DNA of 64,000 nt, from positions 744,001-808,000 of the forward strand of contig OZ245996.1 of NCBI GenBank assembly GCA_965230205.1, given 5' to 3'. How positions within the stretch are numbered: the first letter of the stretch is position 1; the number at the start of each line of letters is the position of its first letter. Made by a program: the position numbers and the translations under genes. Positions 28,913 through 38,151 of the stretch are shown here, piece by piece. The notes beneath the pieces were generated by a model. It saw only the letters and a program-made list of their open reading frames with translations. It did no database searches and was not told where the DNA came from. Origin of the DNA: CANLBN01 sp965230205 (GTDB taxonomy: Bacteria; Pseudomonadota; Gammaproteobacteria; Pseudomonadales; Cellvibrionaceae).

Positions 28913-29575
28913 TTATTTTGACTCCAAAATCATTACGCCATTTTCAACACTCATATTCATCCTACTCAAAAAACTATTACCTAATAATGTAACTGGCAAG
29001 GCATCATCCAAACTAACCGACGCCTTAACATTATATTGCACAATCTCACCTATAGAGACTTTTGGCAAGGTCACTAAACGCGTCTCTTTCACACCATTGG
29101 CAGTACTAATATAACCCTGCTGACCATTTTTATAATCAATACCCAACCTTTTTGCTGTTGATAAATTCATAGAAATCAAGCTCGCACCAGTATCAACAAC
29201 AAAATCTACGCTGCGCCCATTAATTTGTCCGCGAACCCAGTGATGCCCACCCTGCTGACTCACGATACGTACTTTTTTACTTTTAGCGGCCTGATAAGTG
29301 CCACCTACCTGTTTAGATAGACCAACACGCTGGCGCTGGCCGTTAATTTCCAACAAGGCATCACGACTCGTTGCCTGAATTAGTTTAACACCTTCTTTTG
29401 TTTTACCTTCCTTAAGTAATACTTGCTGACCATCAATAATTAATAAAGCGGCTCCTTTAAACAGGCCTTTTACTGTGATGCTATTGGCACTTAATGCAAA
29501 CTGAGGAAAAACAAATAATAGAGAAAATAAAACGATGGCTGGAAATTGGAAGCGATACATACATAAAAATTTCAT
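28913..29575 (-). CDS. Retropepsin-like aspartic protease (TIGR02281-type), exported
   Basis: 220 residues from the ATG at 29573-29575, which has a GAGAGG site; an in-frame GTG lies 24 bp upstream. Signal peptide (about 1-27) followed by a basic/Gln-rich part, then a single retropepsin domain with catalytic DTGA in VDFVVDTGASLISM and the flap-side motif LLGNSFLSRM. Single-domain clan AA proteases dimerise to form the active site. Periplasmic. The start is close to the pgpA stop, and the NADAR gene follows directly. Confidence 0.85.
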   Translation of the reverse strand: MKFLCMYRFQFPAIVLFSLLFVFPQFALSANSITVKGLFKGAALLIIDGQQVLLKEGKTKEGVKLIQATSRDALLEINGQRQRVGLSKQVGGTYQAAKSKKVRIVSQQGGHHWVRGQINGRSVDFVVDTGASLISMNLSTAKRLGIDYKNGQQGYISTANGVKETRLVTLPKVSIGEIVQYNVKASVSLDDALPVTLLGNSFLSRMNMSVENGVMILESK

Positions 29576-29586
29576 GACTACCTCTC

Positions 29587-30099
29587 TTAATTTATCCACC
29601 GGATAACAACCAACAATAAAATACCAGCATAGATTCCAGCTAATAGGTCATCAAACATAATACCTAAACCACCACTTACCTTTTGATCCGCCCATTTAAT
29701 CGGCCATGGTTTAAGGATATCGAAGAAACGAAAAAAGACAAAACCTAAAAGTAATGGCAACCAGGTTAATTCAACCCCTGCTACAGGAACCGCCAGCATC
29801 GTCAACCAAAAACCAACAAACTCATCCCAAACAATAGCGGGGTGATCGTGAACACCTAAAGCGTCAGCGGTTGCCTGACAAAAGTAAATACCCACAATAA
29901 ACGCAATAAGGATGACAACTAACTGTACCATAAGGGAATATTGAAACAACAAAAGATAGAATGGGATAGCCGCCAATGTGCCAAATGTTCCTGGAGCCTT
30001 AGGCGCTAAACCGCTACCAAAACCCAACGCAAGAAGCTGGACAGGATGCCGCAACAATGTGGAAAAGCTAGGAAGCAAAATGCTGATACCCCTTTTCAT
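29587..30099 (-). CDS. pgpA: Phosphatidylglycerophosphatase A
   Basis: 170 residues, four hydrophobic segments. Dephosphorylates phosphatidylglycerol phosphate. Signatures are GFGSGLAPKAPGTFGTLAA and HDHPAIVWDEFVGFW with the acidic cluster. Its start overlaps the end of thiL by 32 bp; the thiL-pgpA order is conserved in gammaproteobacteria. Confidence 0.95.
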   Translation of the reverse strand: MKRGISILLPSFSTLLRHPVQLLALGFGSGLAPKAPGTFGTLAAIPFYLLLFQYSLMVQLVVILIAFIVGIYFCQATADALGVHDHPAIVWDEFVGFWLTMLAVPVAGVELTWLPLLLGFVFFRFFDILKPWPIKWADQKVSGGLGIMFDDLLAGIYAGILLLVVIRWIN

Positions 30100-31039
30100 T
30101 GTTCACTGAGAACAACTCACCATTAAGAAGACAACGCACGCTGGGCTGTGGTTCCTTGCAAGCAATTAATTGACCAATATACGTAGCATCAAACTCCTCT
30201 TGGACAATTAAGTTATTGACCATATCTATATTTTTTTGGGGAACAGTAAATGCTATTTGATAATCGTCCCCACCGGTCAAGGCATATTGCACTGCTTTAT
30301 CTCCACCTATTGTTTGACAAGCCGGTGAGATTGGGAGTCTTTGTACATCAACTTCAATATCAATATGGCTTGCCTTTGCAATATGTTGCAGGTCCGCCAA
30401 TAAACCATCAGAAATATCGATCGCAGCATGAGCATATTCAGTCATTTTTTTTCCTGCCGCAACCTGTGGCTCAGGGCGATAAAACCGCTGCATTAAATAT
30501 TGCCGTGCTTCATCATCAACTGAGGGGTTATTTAACAACAGTTCTAACCCTGCAGCACCGTCACCCAAAAAACCCGTTACAAAAACAGCATCACCTGCCA
30601 CACCGGCATCACGAGTTAACGCTCGCCCACAATCTACAAACCCATGAACTTGCAAAGTAATCGTTAAAGGCCCTTGTGTCGTATCACCACCGATTAATTC
30701 ACACTGATAATCATCCGCGATGTTGAATAAGGATTGGCTAAAACTCGCAACCCAGGATGTATCAGCTTCTGGCAGTGTTAAACCCAAGGTAAACCAACGT
30801 GGCGTTGCTCCCATCGCTGCAAGATCACTCAAACACGTGCAAAAAGCTCTAGTTGCTATATGTTCTGGCGGAGTATTTTCAGGGAAATGCCTGCCAGACA
30901 CCAGTGTATCCATGGATACAACGAGTTGACAGGATTCAGGAACAGAGAGTACAGCGCAATCATCACCAACACTCTTAACGATAGAAGCATGTCTTGCAGG
31001 TCGTTGAAAATAGGTAGAAATAATATCAAATTCTTTCAA
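30068..31039 (-). CDS. thiL: Thiamine-monophosphate kinase
   Basis: 323 residues of the AIR-synthase/PurM fold. Phosphorylates TMP to thiamine pyrophosphate. Motifs: SVGDDCAVL, VSMDTLVSGRHFP, LIGGDTTQGPLTIT and AHAAIDISDGLLADL. It starts 26 bp after nusB. Confidence 0.96.
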   Translation of the reverse strand: MKEFDIISTYFQRPARHASIVKSVGDDCAVLSVPESCQLVVSMDTLVSGRHFPENTPPEHIATRAFCTCLSDLAAMGATPRWFTLGLTLPEADTSWVASFSQSLFNIADDYQCELIGGDTTQGPLTITLQVHGFVDCGRALTRDAGVAGDAVFVTGFLGDGAAGLELLLNNPSVDDEARQYLMQRFYRPEPQVAAGKKMTEYAHAAIDISDGLLADLQHIAKASHIDIEVDVQRLPISPACQTIGGDKAVQYALTGGDDYQIAFTVPQKNIDMVNNLIVQEEFDATYIGQLIACKEPQPSVRCLLNGELFSVNNEKGYQHFAS

Positions 31040-31065
31040 AGGCCACTTCCACCATAAATATATTT

Positions 31066-31509
31066 TTAGCGTCTTTCAGCCTTAACTTCTGCAGACCTAA
31101 GTTTGACAGCCAACTGATCTAAAACACCATTAATAAATTTAAAGCTATCAACAGCACCGAATTTTTTTCCTAAAGCAACCGCCTCATTAATAACAACCTT
31201 ATAAGGAACATCAATGCGATGAGTTAATTCATAAGCGGCGATACGTAATAAGGCTTTAGTAATCGCATCTAACTCTTCTAAGTTTCTATCTTGAAGAAAC
31301 GGCTGATAGCTTTGATCCAAATCATCCGTCATCTCCGGAATTTTCTGTACTAGCTCATGCAAATAATCGGTATCAACATGAGTCATATCATTATCGGTAC
31401 GAAATTCCGCTTCGATAATATGAGGGGCGGCTTGTGTCATATGCCACTGATACAATGCTTGCATACCATAGTGACGGGCTTTGCGGCGAGCCGCAGGAGA
31501 TACTTTCAT
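31066..31509 (-). CDS. nusB: Transcription antitermination factor NusB
   Basis: 147 residues, all helical. Binds boxA RNA with S10 in rRNA antitermination. SPAARRKARHYGMQALYQW, then ELTHRIDVPYKVVINEAVALGKKFG near the end. A hairpin (AAAGGGC / GCCCTTT, 31521-31537) lies in the 82-bp gap after ribH, just before the ribosome site. Confidence 0.96.
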   Translation of the reverse strand: MKVSPAARRKARHYGMQALYQWHMTQAAPHIIEAEFRTDNDMTHVDTDYLHELVQKIPEMTDDLDQSYQPFLQDRNLEELDAITKALLRIAAYELTHRIDVPYKVVINEAVALGKKFGAVDSFKFINGVLDQLAVKLRSAEVKAERR

Positions 31510-31591
31510 AATTTTTCATTAAAGGGCCAAGCCCTTTGTTAACCTATACAATTACTTTTTAGTTAAACTCTGCAGAAAAGACCCACTCTTT

Positions 31592-32077
31592 TTAACTAGA
31601 GAGAGAATGTTTCCAATGCAGTAATTCAGTTAAGGCAAAAACCGCTTCAACACCTTTATTGGCAGTAGAATCATCAGAACGTTTCTCTGCATCCTCTATC
31701 GATGTTACACCAATCACTTCATTAATAATTGGCTTATGAAAACGATCAGACACTCGACTAAAACCATCAACTACAGTCTGAATCACTGAATCATCATGGG
31801 TCGTTGCACCCTGCAAAACAACGCCAAAAGCAATGACTGCATCAATACTGGCATCGTGCTCAAACAAACAACGAGCCGCATACGGTAGCTCCAGTGAGCC
31901 GGGAATACTATGAACAGAAATATTTTCTGGTTTCACATCCACTGCCAGCAATTCTTTTTTTGTGCGCTCAATCATAGCGTTGACACAGTCGGGATGCCAC
32001 ATCGCTGCGATAATAGCAATTTTAGCATTAGGTATTTTATGAAATGCCTCAACAGATTTAGGTAAGTAACCAGCCAT
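31592..32077 (-). CDS. ribH: 6,7-dimethyl-8-ribityllumazine synthase
   Basis: 161 residues. Condenses the ArP intermediate with dihydroxybutanone phosphate to make lumazine. IPGSLELPYAARCL and AFGVVLQGATTHDD are the signature stretches, including the catalytic His. Starts 13 bp after the ribB gene. Confidence 0.96.
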   Translation of the reverse strand: MAGYLPKSVEAFHKIPNAKIAIIAAMWHPDCVNAMIERTKKELLAVDVKPENISVHSIPGSLELPYAARCLFEHDASIDAVIAFGVVLQGATTHDDSVIQTVVDGFSRVSDRFHKPIINEVIGVTSIEDAEKRSDDSTANKGVEAVFALTELLHWKHSLSS

Positions 32078-32090
32078 ACTATTAACGCTC

Positions 32091-33206
32091 CTATTGCTCT
32101 GGATCTTCTACTACATCGACAACTTCCAATTCAAAGCCAGAAATTGCAGAAAATTTAAAGGGAGCAGACATCAAACGCATTTTGTGCACGCCTAATTCTC
32201 GAAGAATTTGTGCACCCGTACCCACTTGGCGATAGACATTATCCGGTGTTGATTTTTTGGTTTTCCCAGACAACATCATTTCAATATTTTCTTCCATATC
32301 GATATTAGTCTGGTTATAGCACATTAAAACTACAACGCCTTTTTCCTCTTGCTCAACTCGACTGATGGCATCCTGAAATGTCCAAGGAGTAAAATCATCT
32401 TCTTCGTTTTGCAAGGCCAATACATCTCTCACAGCATCTAATACATGAACGCGAACCAGAGTGACCTCATCGGGATGCAGCTCACCTTTGTGCAAGGAAA
32501 AATGAATATCACCACTGGCTAAATCGCGAAAGCTACTCAATTGGAAGTCACCATAACGAGTTTTCACCGGTCGCTGGCTGATTTTTTCAATGGTTTTTTC
32601 TTTGACGGAACGGTAATGGATAAGATCTGCAATCGTACCCATTTTTAATTGATGCTCAGCTGCAAACTTTTTAAGGTCATCAAGTCTGGCCATTGTGCCA
32701 TCAGCATTCATAATTTCGACAATCGCTGCTGCCGGCTCAAATCCAGACATACGTGCTAGATCGCAACCTGCCTCTGTATGCCCCGCTCGGCTTAGTACAC
32801 CACCAGGCTGTGCCATTAATGGAAAAATATGGCCCGGCTGCACAATGCTTTCAGCGTTGGAATCACGCCCAACCGCAGCGCGAATTGTATGGGCTCTATC
32901 AGCGGCAGAAATACCGGTTGTTACACCCTCTGCGGCCTCAATAGACAGTGTAAAATTTGTTGAGTGTTGATCACGATTATTATTTACCATTAAAGGTAAT
33001 TTCAGTTTTTTGCAACGCTCTTCACTTAAGGTTAAACAAATTAACCCTCGCGCATGAGTCGCCATAAAATTGATATCTGATGCTCGAACGTGCTCGGCAA
33101 CCATAACCAGATCACCTTCGTTCTCACGCTCTTCATCATCCATCAAGATAACCATTTTACCTTGGCGCAAGTCGTCAACTAACTCTTCTATTGTATTCAA
33201 TGCCAT
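32091..33206 (-). CDS. ribB: 3,4-dihydroxy-2-butanone-4-phosphate synthase with degenerate GTP cyclohydrolase II domain
   Basis: 371 residues. The N-terminal DHBP synthase domain (1-200) is intact: VILMDDEERENEGDLVMVAE, RGLICLTL, and RAGHTEAGCDLARMSG. The C-terminal part aligns in position with GTP cyclohydrolase II but lacks its zinc-binding cysteine cluster and catalytic motifs, matching the RibBX variant described in Proteobacteria. GTP cyclohydrolase II must therefore be encoded elsewhere. Only 4 bp separate it from the riboflavin synthase gene upstream. Confidence 0.93.
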   Translation of the reverse strand: MALNTIEELVDDLRQGKMVILMDDEERENEGDLVMVAEHVRASDINFMATHARGLICLTLSEERCKKLKLPLMVNNNRDQHSTNFTLSIEAAEGVTTGISAADRAHTIRAAVGRDSNAESIVQPGHIFPLMAQPGGVLSRAGHTEAGCDLARMSGFEPAAAIVEIMNADGTMARLDDLKKFAAEHQLKMGTIADLIHYRSVKEKTIEKISQRPVKTRYGDFQLSSFRDLASGDIHFSLHKGELHPDEVTLVRVHVLDAVRDVLALQNEEDDFTPWTFQDAISRVEQEEKGVVVLMCYNQTNIDMEENIEMMLSGKTKKSTPDNVYRQVGTGAQILRELGVHKMRLMSAPFKFSAISGFELEVVDVVEDPEQ

Positions 33207-33210
33207 AACT

Positions 33211-33843
33211 TTATCTTTTCTCTGCTGCTTGATCGCCCTGAAGCAATCTTTCTAAATAACGTGAAATTAAGTCAACTTCCAAATTAACTTTGGTACCCGA
33301 TTGATATGTTCCAATCACTGTTTTTTCTATCGTATGAGGGACGATAGCTAACTCAAAGTCACACCCATTAACCGCATTCACGGTAAGGCTGGTACCATCC
33401 ACAGTAATCGAGCCCTTATGGGCAATATATTTGGCGAGCTCCGCAGGTGCACGCAGTGTAAATCTTTCTGCCCGCGCATCACTATGACGGCTAACAACTT
33501 CACCAATACCATCTACATGACCACTAACAAGGTGCCCACCTAAACGTGTTTGTGGCGTTAGGGCTTTTTCAAGGTTAACTCGCTGACCTAACTGCCAATC
33601 TTTAATACTCGTCAAATTCAAACTTTCTACCGATACATCCGCACAATAACCAATAGGGCTCTGTGTACCGTCTTCTTTTGGTAATTCTACAACGGTGAGA
33701 CAAACCCCATTAGTCGCAATAGAATCACCAATATTAACATCATCAAATGCCAGCTCGTCAGTGTTAATCTGTAGGCGCAGATCACCCCCACGATGCTCCA
33801 TTGATGCGACTGTACCCATTGCTTCAATAATACCTGTAAACAC
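33211..33843 (-). CDS. ribE: Riboflavin synthase (alpha chain)
   Basis: 210 residues with two tandem lumazine-binding beta-barrels: MFTGIIEAMGTVASM at the start, then GGHLVSGHVDGIGEV opening the second half. Dismutates two lumazines to riboflavin. Part of the ribD-ribE-ribB-ribH operon. Confidence 0.96.
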   Translation of the reverse strand: MFTGIIEAMGTVASMEHRGGDLRLQINTDELAFDDVNIGDSIATNGVCLTVVELPKEDGTQSPIGYCADVSVESLNLTSIKDWQLGQRVNLEKALTPQTRLGGHLVSGHVDGIGEVVSRHSDARAERFTLRAPAELAKYIAHKGSITVDGTSLTVNAVNGCDFELAIVPHTIEKTVIGTYQSGTKVNLEVDLISRYLERLLQGDQAAEKR

Positions 33844-33896
33844 ACCTTACCCTTTATTAGCTGTTACTTAATTCGTTAAATTTTACTCGTTTGATA

Positions 33897-35042
33897 TTAT
33901 ACAGATACCATACGGGCAATCATTCGTTGATCACCCCCAATATCTCGTTTATCGATAACATCCAAGCGTCGCCCATCAACCATATGCTGTAATGGCAACT
34001 CAAACATAGGCCTAGCCTCACTGCCCAATATCAGTGGGGCCTGATATATCAAAAATTCATCAATTAGATTTTGCTGTAAAAACGCACCTGCGAGTTTCGA
34101 GCCTGTCTCCAGTAGCACTTCATTGCATTCATGATGAGCAAGCAAGGCTAATACATGCTGTAACGATAATTTCCCTGAGGAATCTATCGGTACAGCTTCA
34201 ACTAATACATGATTGCCGAATTTAGCCATTTTATCTTGCTTTTGAGCGATGGTATCGCTGGTAGTTATTACCAACGTTTTTGCTTCACTCGATAAAATTT
34301 CAGCATCTAATGGTACAGTTAACTGCGAATCTAGTAATACACGTAAAGGTGGATTTTGTATAACATCTGCCGCATTTGGCAATTTCAATGCGTCTTTGCG
34401 CAAAGTCAAACGGCTGTTATCCTGCACGATAGAACCAATACCACTCACAATCGCACTACTGCGAGCACGCCATTTTTGCACATCTGCTCGGGCTGCTGTT
34501 CCTGTAATCCATTGGCTTTCACCATTGGCCATGGCAGTACGGCCATCAAGGCTAATAGCAACTTTAAAGCGTACCCAAGGCCGCTGTCGCTCCATACGGC
34601 TAATAAAGCCAAGGTTCAATGCTCGAGCTTCGGTTTCTAACAACGGCCCATCAACCTTAACTCCAGCGTCTTTTAAGGTCGACAATCCCTGCCCTGCGAC
34701 CAGAGGATTAGGGTCTTGCATCGCATAAACAACGCGTTCTACGCCTGCTCGAATAAGCGCCTGAGTACAAGGGCCAGTTCTGCCTTGGTGATTACAAGGT
34801 TCTAGCGTAACGTATGCCGTTGCCCCTTTGGCCTCAATACCAGCAGCGGCAATTGCGTTTACTTCTGCATGAGGTTCACCAGCGCGATAGTGCCAGCCTT
34901 CCCCTACCACCTTGGACTGACCTTGATTGACTTTAACCAAGACACAACCGACACAAGGGTTAGGCCGTGCAGTATAACGACCCCGCTTTGCCAAACACAG
35001 AGCATGGGCCATCCATTGACTATCTTCAGCATTCAAAGACAT
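33897..35042 (-). CDS. ribD: Bifunctional riboflavin deaminase/reductase RibD
   Basis: 381 residues. The N-terminal deaminase carries the zinc motif HAEVNAIAAAG and PCNHQGRTGPCTQALI; the C-terminal reductase begins near 150 (RPWVRFKVAISLDGRTAM) and has the NADPH loop of the DHFR fold. Catalyses the two steps after GTP cyclohydrolase II. Starts 54 bp after nrdR. Confidence 0.96.
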   Translation of the reverse strand: MSLNAEDSQWMAHALCLAKRGRYTARPNPCVGCVLVKVNQGQSKVVGEGWHYRAGEPHAEVNAIAAAGIEAKGATAYVTLEPCNHQGRTGPCTQALIRAGVERVVYAMQDPNPLVAGQGLSTLKDAGVKVDGPLLETEARALNLGFISRMERQRPWVRFKVAISLDGRTAMANGESQWITGTAARADVQKWRARSSAIVSGIGSIVQDNSRLTLRKDALKLPNAADVIQNPPLRVLLDSQLTVPLDAEILSSEAKTLVITTSDTIAQKQDKMAKFGNHVLVEAVPIDSSGKLSLQHVLALLAHHECNEVLLETGSKLAGAFLQQNLIDEFLIYQAPLILGSEARPMFELPLQHMVDGRRLDVIDKRDIGGDQRMIARMVSV

Positions 35043-35096
35043 AGGAACTCTCAGCAGAAAGCAATAACGGCATTATAAAACAGGGCATAGAAGTGA

Positions 35097-35570
35097 CTAA
35101 TTGGTATCGCTCGTTGGCGGCTGACTTTGAAGGCGGTCAATTTCATCCTGAAACTCACTGATATCGGTAAAGCGGCGATAGACAGAAGCAAAACGAACAA
35201 AAGCAACTTCATCTAATTGCTGTAACTGCTCCATCACCTTTTCACCTATAACACGTGCCAAAATTTCCCGCTCGCCGGTACCTTGTAAGAAGTACTTAAT
35301 ATGATTCAATGCAGATTCAACGTCTTCAATACTGACCGGACGTTTTTCCAAGGCGCGAAGAAAACCCGCTCTTAACTTGGCCTCATCAAAGGGTTCTCGA
35401 GAGCCATCCTGCTTGATCACTCTCGGCATTAATAATTCTGCTATTTCATAAGTGGTATAACGCTCATGACAAGATAGACATTCTCGTCGACGGCGAACCT
35501 GATTGCCTTCAGCCACGAGACGAGAATCAATCACCTTAGTATCATCGGCACCGCAGAAAGGACAATGCAT
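35097..35570 (-). CDS. nrdR: Transcriptional repressor NrdR
   Basis: 157 residues from the ATG at 35568-35570 (MHCPFCGADDTKVIDSRL); a GTG 12 bp upstream is also in frame. Zinc ribbon (CPFC / CLSC), then an ATP-cone that senses dATP/ATP. Represses ribonucleotide reductase genes. First gene of the rib operon order nrdR-ribD-ribE. Confidence 0.96.
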   Translation of the reverse strand: MHCPFCGADDTKVIDSRLVAEGNQVRRRRECLSCHERYTTYEIAELLMPRVIKQDGSREPFDEAKLRAGFLRALEKRPVSIEDVESALNHIKYFLQGTGEREILARVIGEKVMEQLQQLDEVAFVRFASVYRRFTDISEFQDEIDRLQSQPPTSDTN

Positions 35571-35699
35571 ATTCAGACCCACTCAAATAAAAGCGGCCAT
35601 ATTAACATAAACGTTGATAAAGAACTTAACTGAGAGGTGGCACGGAAAGGCTTATTTATCTGGAGATCTTGGACCGTTAATTGAAAGCTAGCCATATGA

Positions 35700-37898
35700 C
35701 TAACCCGATTTAATATGTGGCTCCTGACTTTCTTCGATCTCCGATAACGGGAAGGGGCGACCAATTGCATAACCTTGAGCATAATCAACCCCCATATTTC
35801 TGAGTATTGCAAAGGTGGCCTCATCCTCAACGAACTCAGCGATGGTTTGCTTGCCCATGACATGGCTGATCTCATTGATCGATCTTACCATGGCGAGATT
35901 GACCGCATTATTACTCATATCGCGGATAAACATTCCATCAATTTTAAGATAATCAACTGGCAGGTTTTTTAAATAGGCAAAAGAGGAAACACCACTACCA
36001 AAATCATCAATCGCAAAAAAGCAGCCTATTTTTTTCAATTCTTGTATAAAACTAACCGCTTCCGCAAGATTCGCAATTGCTGTGGTTTCAGTAATTTCAA
36101 AACAGATCTTTTCCGGAGGTATCTGATACTCTTGCAACATATTAATGGCATAATCAAGAAAGGTTTTTTTACCTACTGTTTTTCCAGAAAGATTAATAAA
36201 GACAAGTCGAGTTTTTAATAGAATTTCAATATTTTCACTAATCCAGCTGAGCGCTTTCCGCAACACCCACTTATCAATATTAAGTGATAAATCATAGCGC
36301 TCTGCTGCCGGCAGGAAAAGGTTCGGGGCAATAATATTATCCCCATCAACCATACGAATCAGCAATTCATAAAAGACCTGCTCTGAAGACTGAAGCGAAT
36401 GTATTGCCTGGGCATAAAGCACAAAATCATCTTTCTCAAGCGCCTCCGTAATGCGCCCTGCCCAATGCATTTCACCTTTACGCTTTGAGAGATCTTCATC
36501 ATTCTCAGAAAAAATTTGAGTTTTATTACGGCCAGTCTGCTTGGCCATATAACAAGCGCTATCAACATTTTTCAATAACAGTGAAACACTTTCACAATCA
36601 CGATTAATACTGGCAACACCTGCACTGACACCAATACCAAATGAACGCCCATCCCACACAAAACGAAAGCGGCTTATTTCATCATGCAAGCGATCTGTAA
36701 TTCTTACCGATTGCTCGATAGTACAATGCTTCATGATCACAGCAAATTCATCGCCGCCCAAACGCCCCAATATGTCTCGCTTACTAAAAACTTTTCGAAA
36801 AATATCAGCGAGCTGTTGCAATAACTCATCACCTGCCACATGCCCACAGGTATCATTGACGATTTTAAAACGATCCATATCCATAAACACTAATACATGC
36901 TGAGAATCATTAATTAGTGCATCATCAATCGCTTTACTTAATTCATTATCAAAATAGCGCCGATTAACCAGCCCGGTTAATTCATCGTGTGACGCCTGAA
37001 AATTTAATTGCTCCGATAGTTTTTTCTGCTCTGTAATATTAGTAGCCGTTCCTCTATAACCAATAAACTTACCAACATTATTAAACACAGGCTTGCCACT
37101 CATACTAACGTGCACAGTGCCTTTCGCTTTTGTATACCAAAGACATTCAAAATTAGTATAAGAAACATGCTTCTTCAGCATTTGCGAATACTCTCTTAAT
37201 AAGTTTTTTTCCTCTTCAGAAAACTCCATATCAGGTACATATTCGGACATAAATTCTTTATTCGTTTTACCCAGTAAATCTTGCTTATTGGAACCAGCAA
37301 AACGCTCGAAACTATCGGAAAGATAGGTATAACGAAAATTTTCATCCATTTCCCAGCAACAGTCTGAAGCACTCTCTGCAAAATCGCGAAATCGCTCTTC
37401 ACTGGTTTCTAATGCCTGTCGAGAAAGATGCTGTTCAGTAATATCACTGGCCAGTATGAGAACCGCCGGAACACCCTGCCACTCAATTAGACTAACGGCA
37501 TTTTGTAAAATGACAGAGTCACCTAATTTATGCCTGGCTTCAACATCATATATAGAAGGTGGCACATCTCTAGAAAATTTTATCAGTCGCTCTTGCAGAT
37601 AACTTCTAAGCCGTCTTGCCTCATTGACTGCATACAATTTATCAACCGAAACAAAACTCATAATCTCATCAATACTATAGCCAAGCTCATTCGCATAGCT
37701 TTGATTGACAAACAGAGGTCTGAAATCGTAATCATGAATTAATATGCCTTGCATGCTGACATCCATTAACTCAAGAAACTTATTTTCTCCAGAACTGGCC
37801 ATAAATCGCTTATCGCGACGGCGATTAGGCACAACCAAGGAGCCCTTACGGCCTGGCCTTGCACTACGTCGACGATAATGTGATTTAAATAAGGACAA
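35700..37898 (-). CDS. PAS-PAS-GGDEF-EAL cyclic di-GMP enzyme
   Basis: 732 residues from a TTG with an AGGA site; the first internal Met is residue 33, so the start is uncertain. Two PAS domains (about 40-160 and 165-290). The GGDEF domain has an intact GRLGGDEF and lacks the RxxD inhibitory site (SKRD at that place). In the EAL domain the EAL triplet reads ELL (FYELLIRM), but the metal and catalytic residues are present (FINLSGK, CFEITET, DDFGSG, KIDG, TIAEFVE). It may have both synthesis and hydrolysis activity. No membrane segment, so a soluble sensor. Monocistronic. Confidence 0.88.
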   Translation of the reverse strand: MSLFKSHYRRRSARPGRKGSLVVPNRRRDKRFMASSGENKFLELMDVSMQGILIHDYDFRPLFVNQSYANELGYSIDEIMSFVSVDKLYAVNEARRLRSYLQERLIKFSRDVPPSIYDVEARHKLGDSVILQNAVSLIEWQGVPAVLILASDITEQHLSRQALETSEERFRDFAESASDCCWEMDENFRYTYLSDSFERFAGSNKQDLLGKTNKEFMSEYVPDMEFSEEEKNLLREYSQMLKKHVSYTNFECLWYTKAKGTVHVSMSGKPVFNNVGKFIGYRGTATNITEQKKLSEQLNFQASHDELTGLVNRRYFDNELSKAIDDALINDSQHVLVFMDMDRFKIVNDTCGHVAGDELLQQLADIFRKVFSKRDILGRLGGDEFAVIMKHCTIEQSVRITDRLHDEISRFRFVWDGRSFGIGVSAGVASINRDCESVSLLLKNVDSACYMAKQTGRNKTQIFSENDEDLSKRKGEMHWAGRITEALEKDDFVLYAQAIHSLQSSEQVFYELLIRMVDGDNIIAPNLFLPAAERYDLSLNIDKWVLRKALSWISENIEILLKTRLVFINLSGKTVGKKTFLDYAINMLQEYQIPPEKICFEITETTAIANLAEAVSFIQELKKIGCFFAIDDFGSGVSSFAYLKNLPVDYLKIDGMFIRDMSNNAVNLAMVRSINEISHVMGKQTIAEFVEDEATFAILRNMGVDYAQGYAIGRPFPLSEIEESQEPHIKSG

Positions 37899-38098
37899 CA
37901 GGTAATTCCTGACAAATTAACTAGCTAACAGAAAAACTCAAAACCACGAACCACAACTCTTAGCCAGCACCCACTCATTTGCCAGGAAAGAGGAACAAAT
38001 TGAAAAACTCAACGCACAGTTACAGTGCTTGTCACGTAGAGTATAGACCTTATTACGATAGAGAGAAGGGGTTGATATATTATTTTTTAATTATAAAA

Positions 38099-38128
38099 AA
38101 GCTCTTAGCCATAAATGACTAAGAGCTT
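38099..38128 (-). terminator. glyA terminator
   Basis: A 10-bp stem (AAGCTCTTAG / CTAAGAGCTT) with a 10-nt loop. On the minus strand it is followed by TTTTTT. Begins 24 bp after the glyA stop. Confidence 0.9.
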
Positions 38129-38151
38129 AGCGATAGGAATATTAGAAAAGC

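Noticed and set aside
34249..34728. 159-codon plus-strand frame over ribD
   Set aside because: Lies antisense to an intact, conserved ribD.
31592..35570. FMN riboswitch in the rib operon
   Set aside because: No conserved RFN stem sequences before ribD, ribE or ribB.
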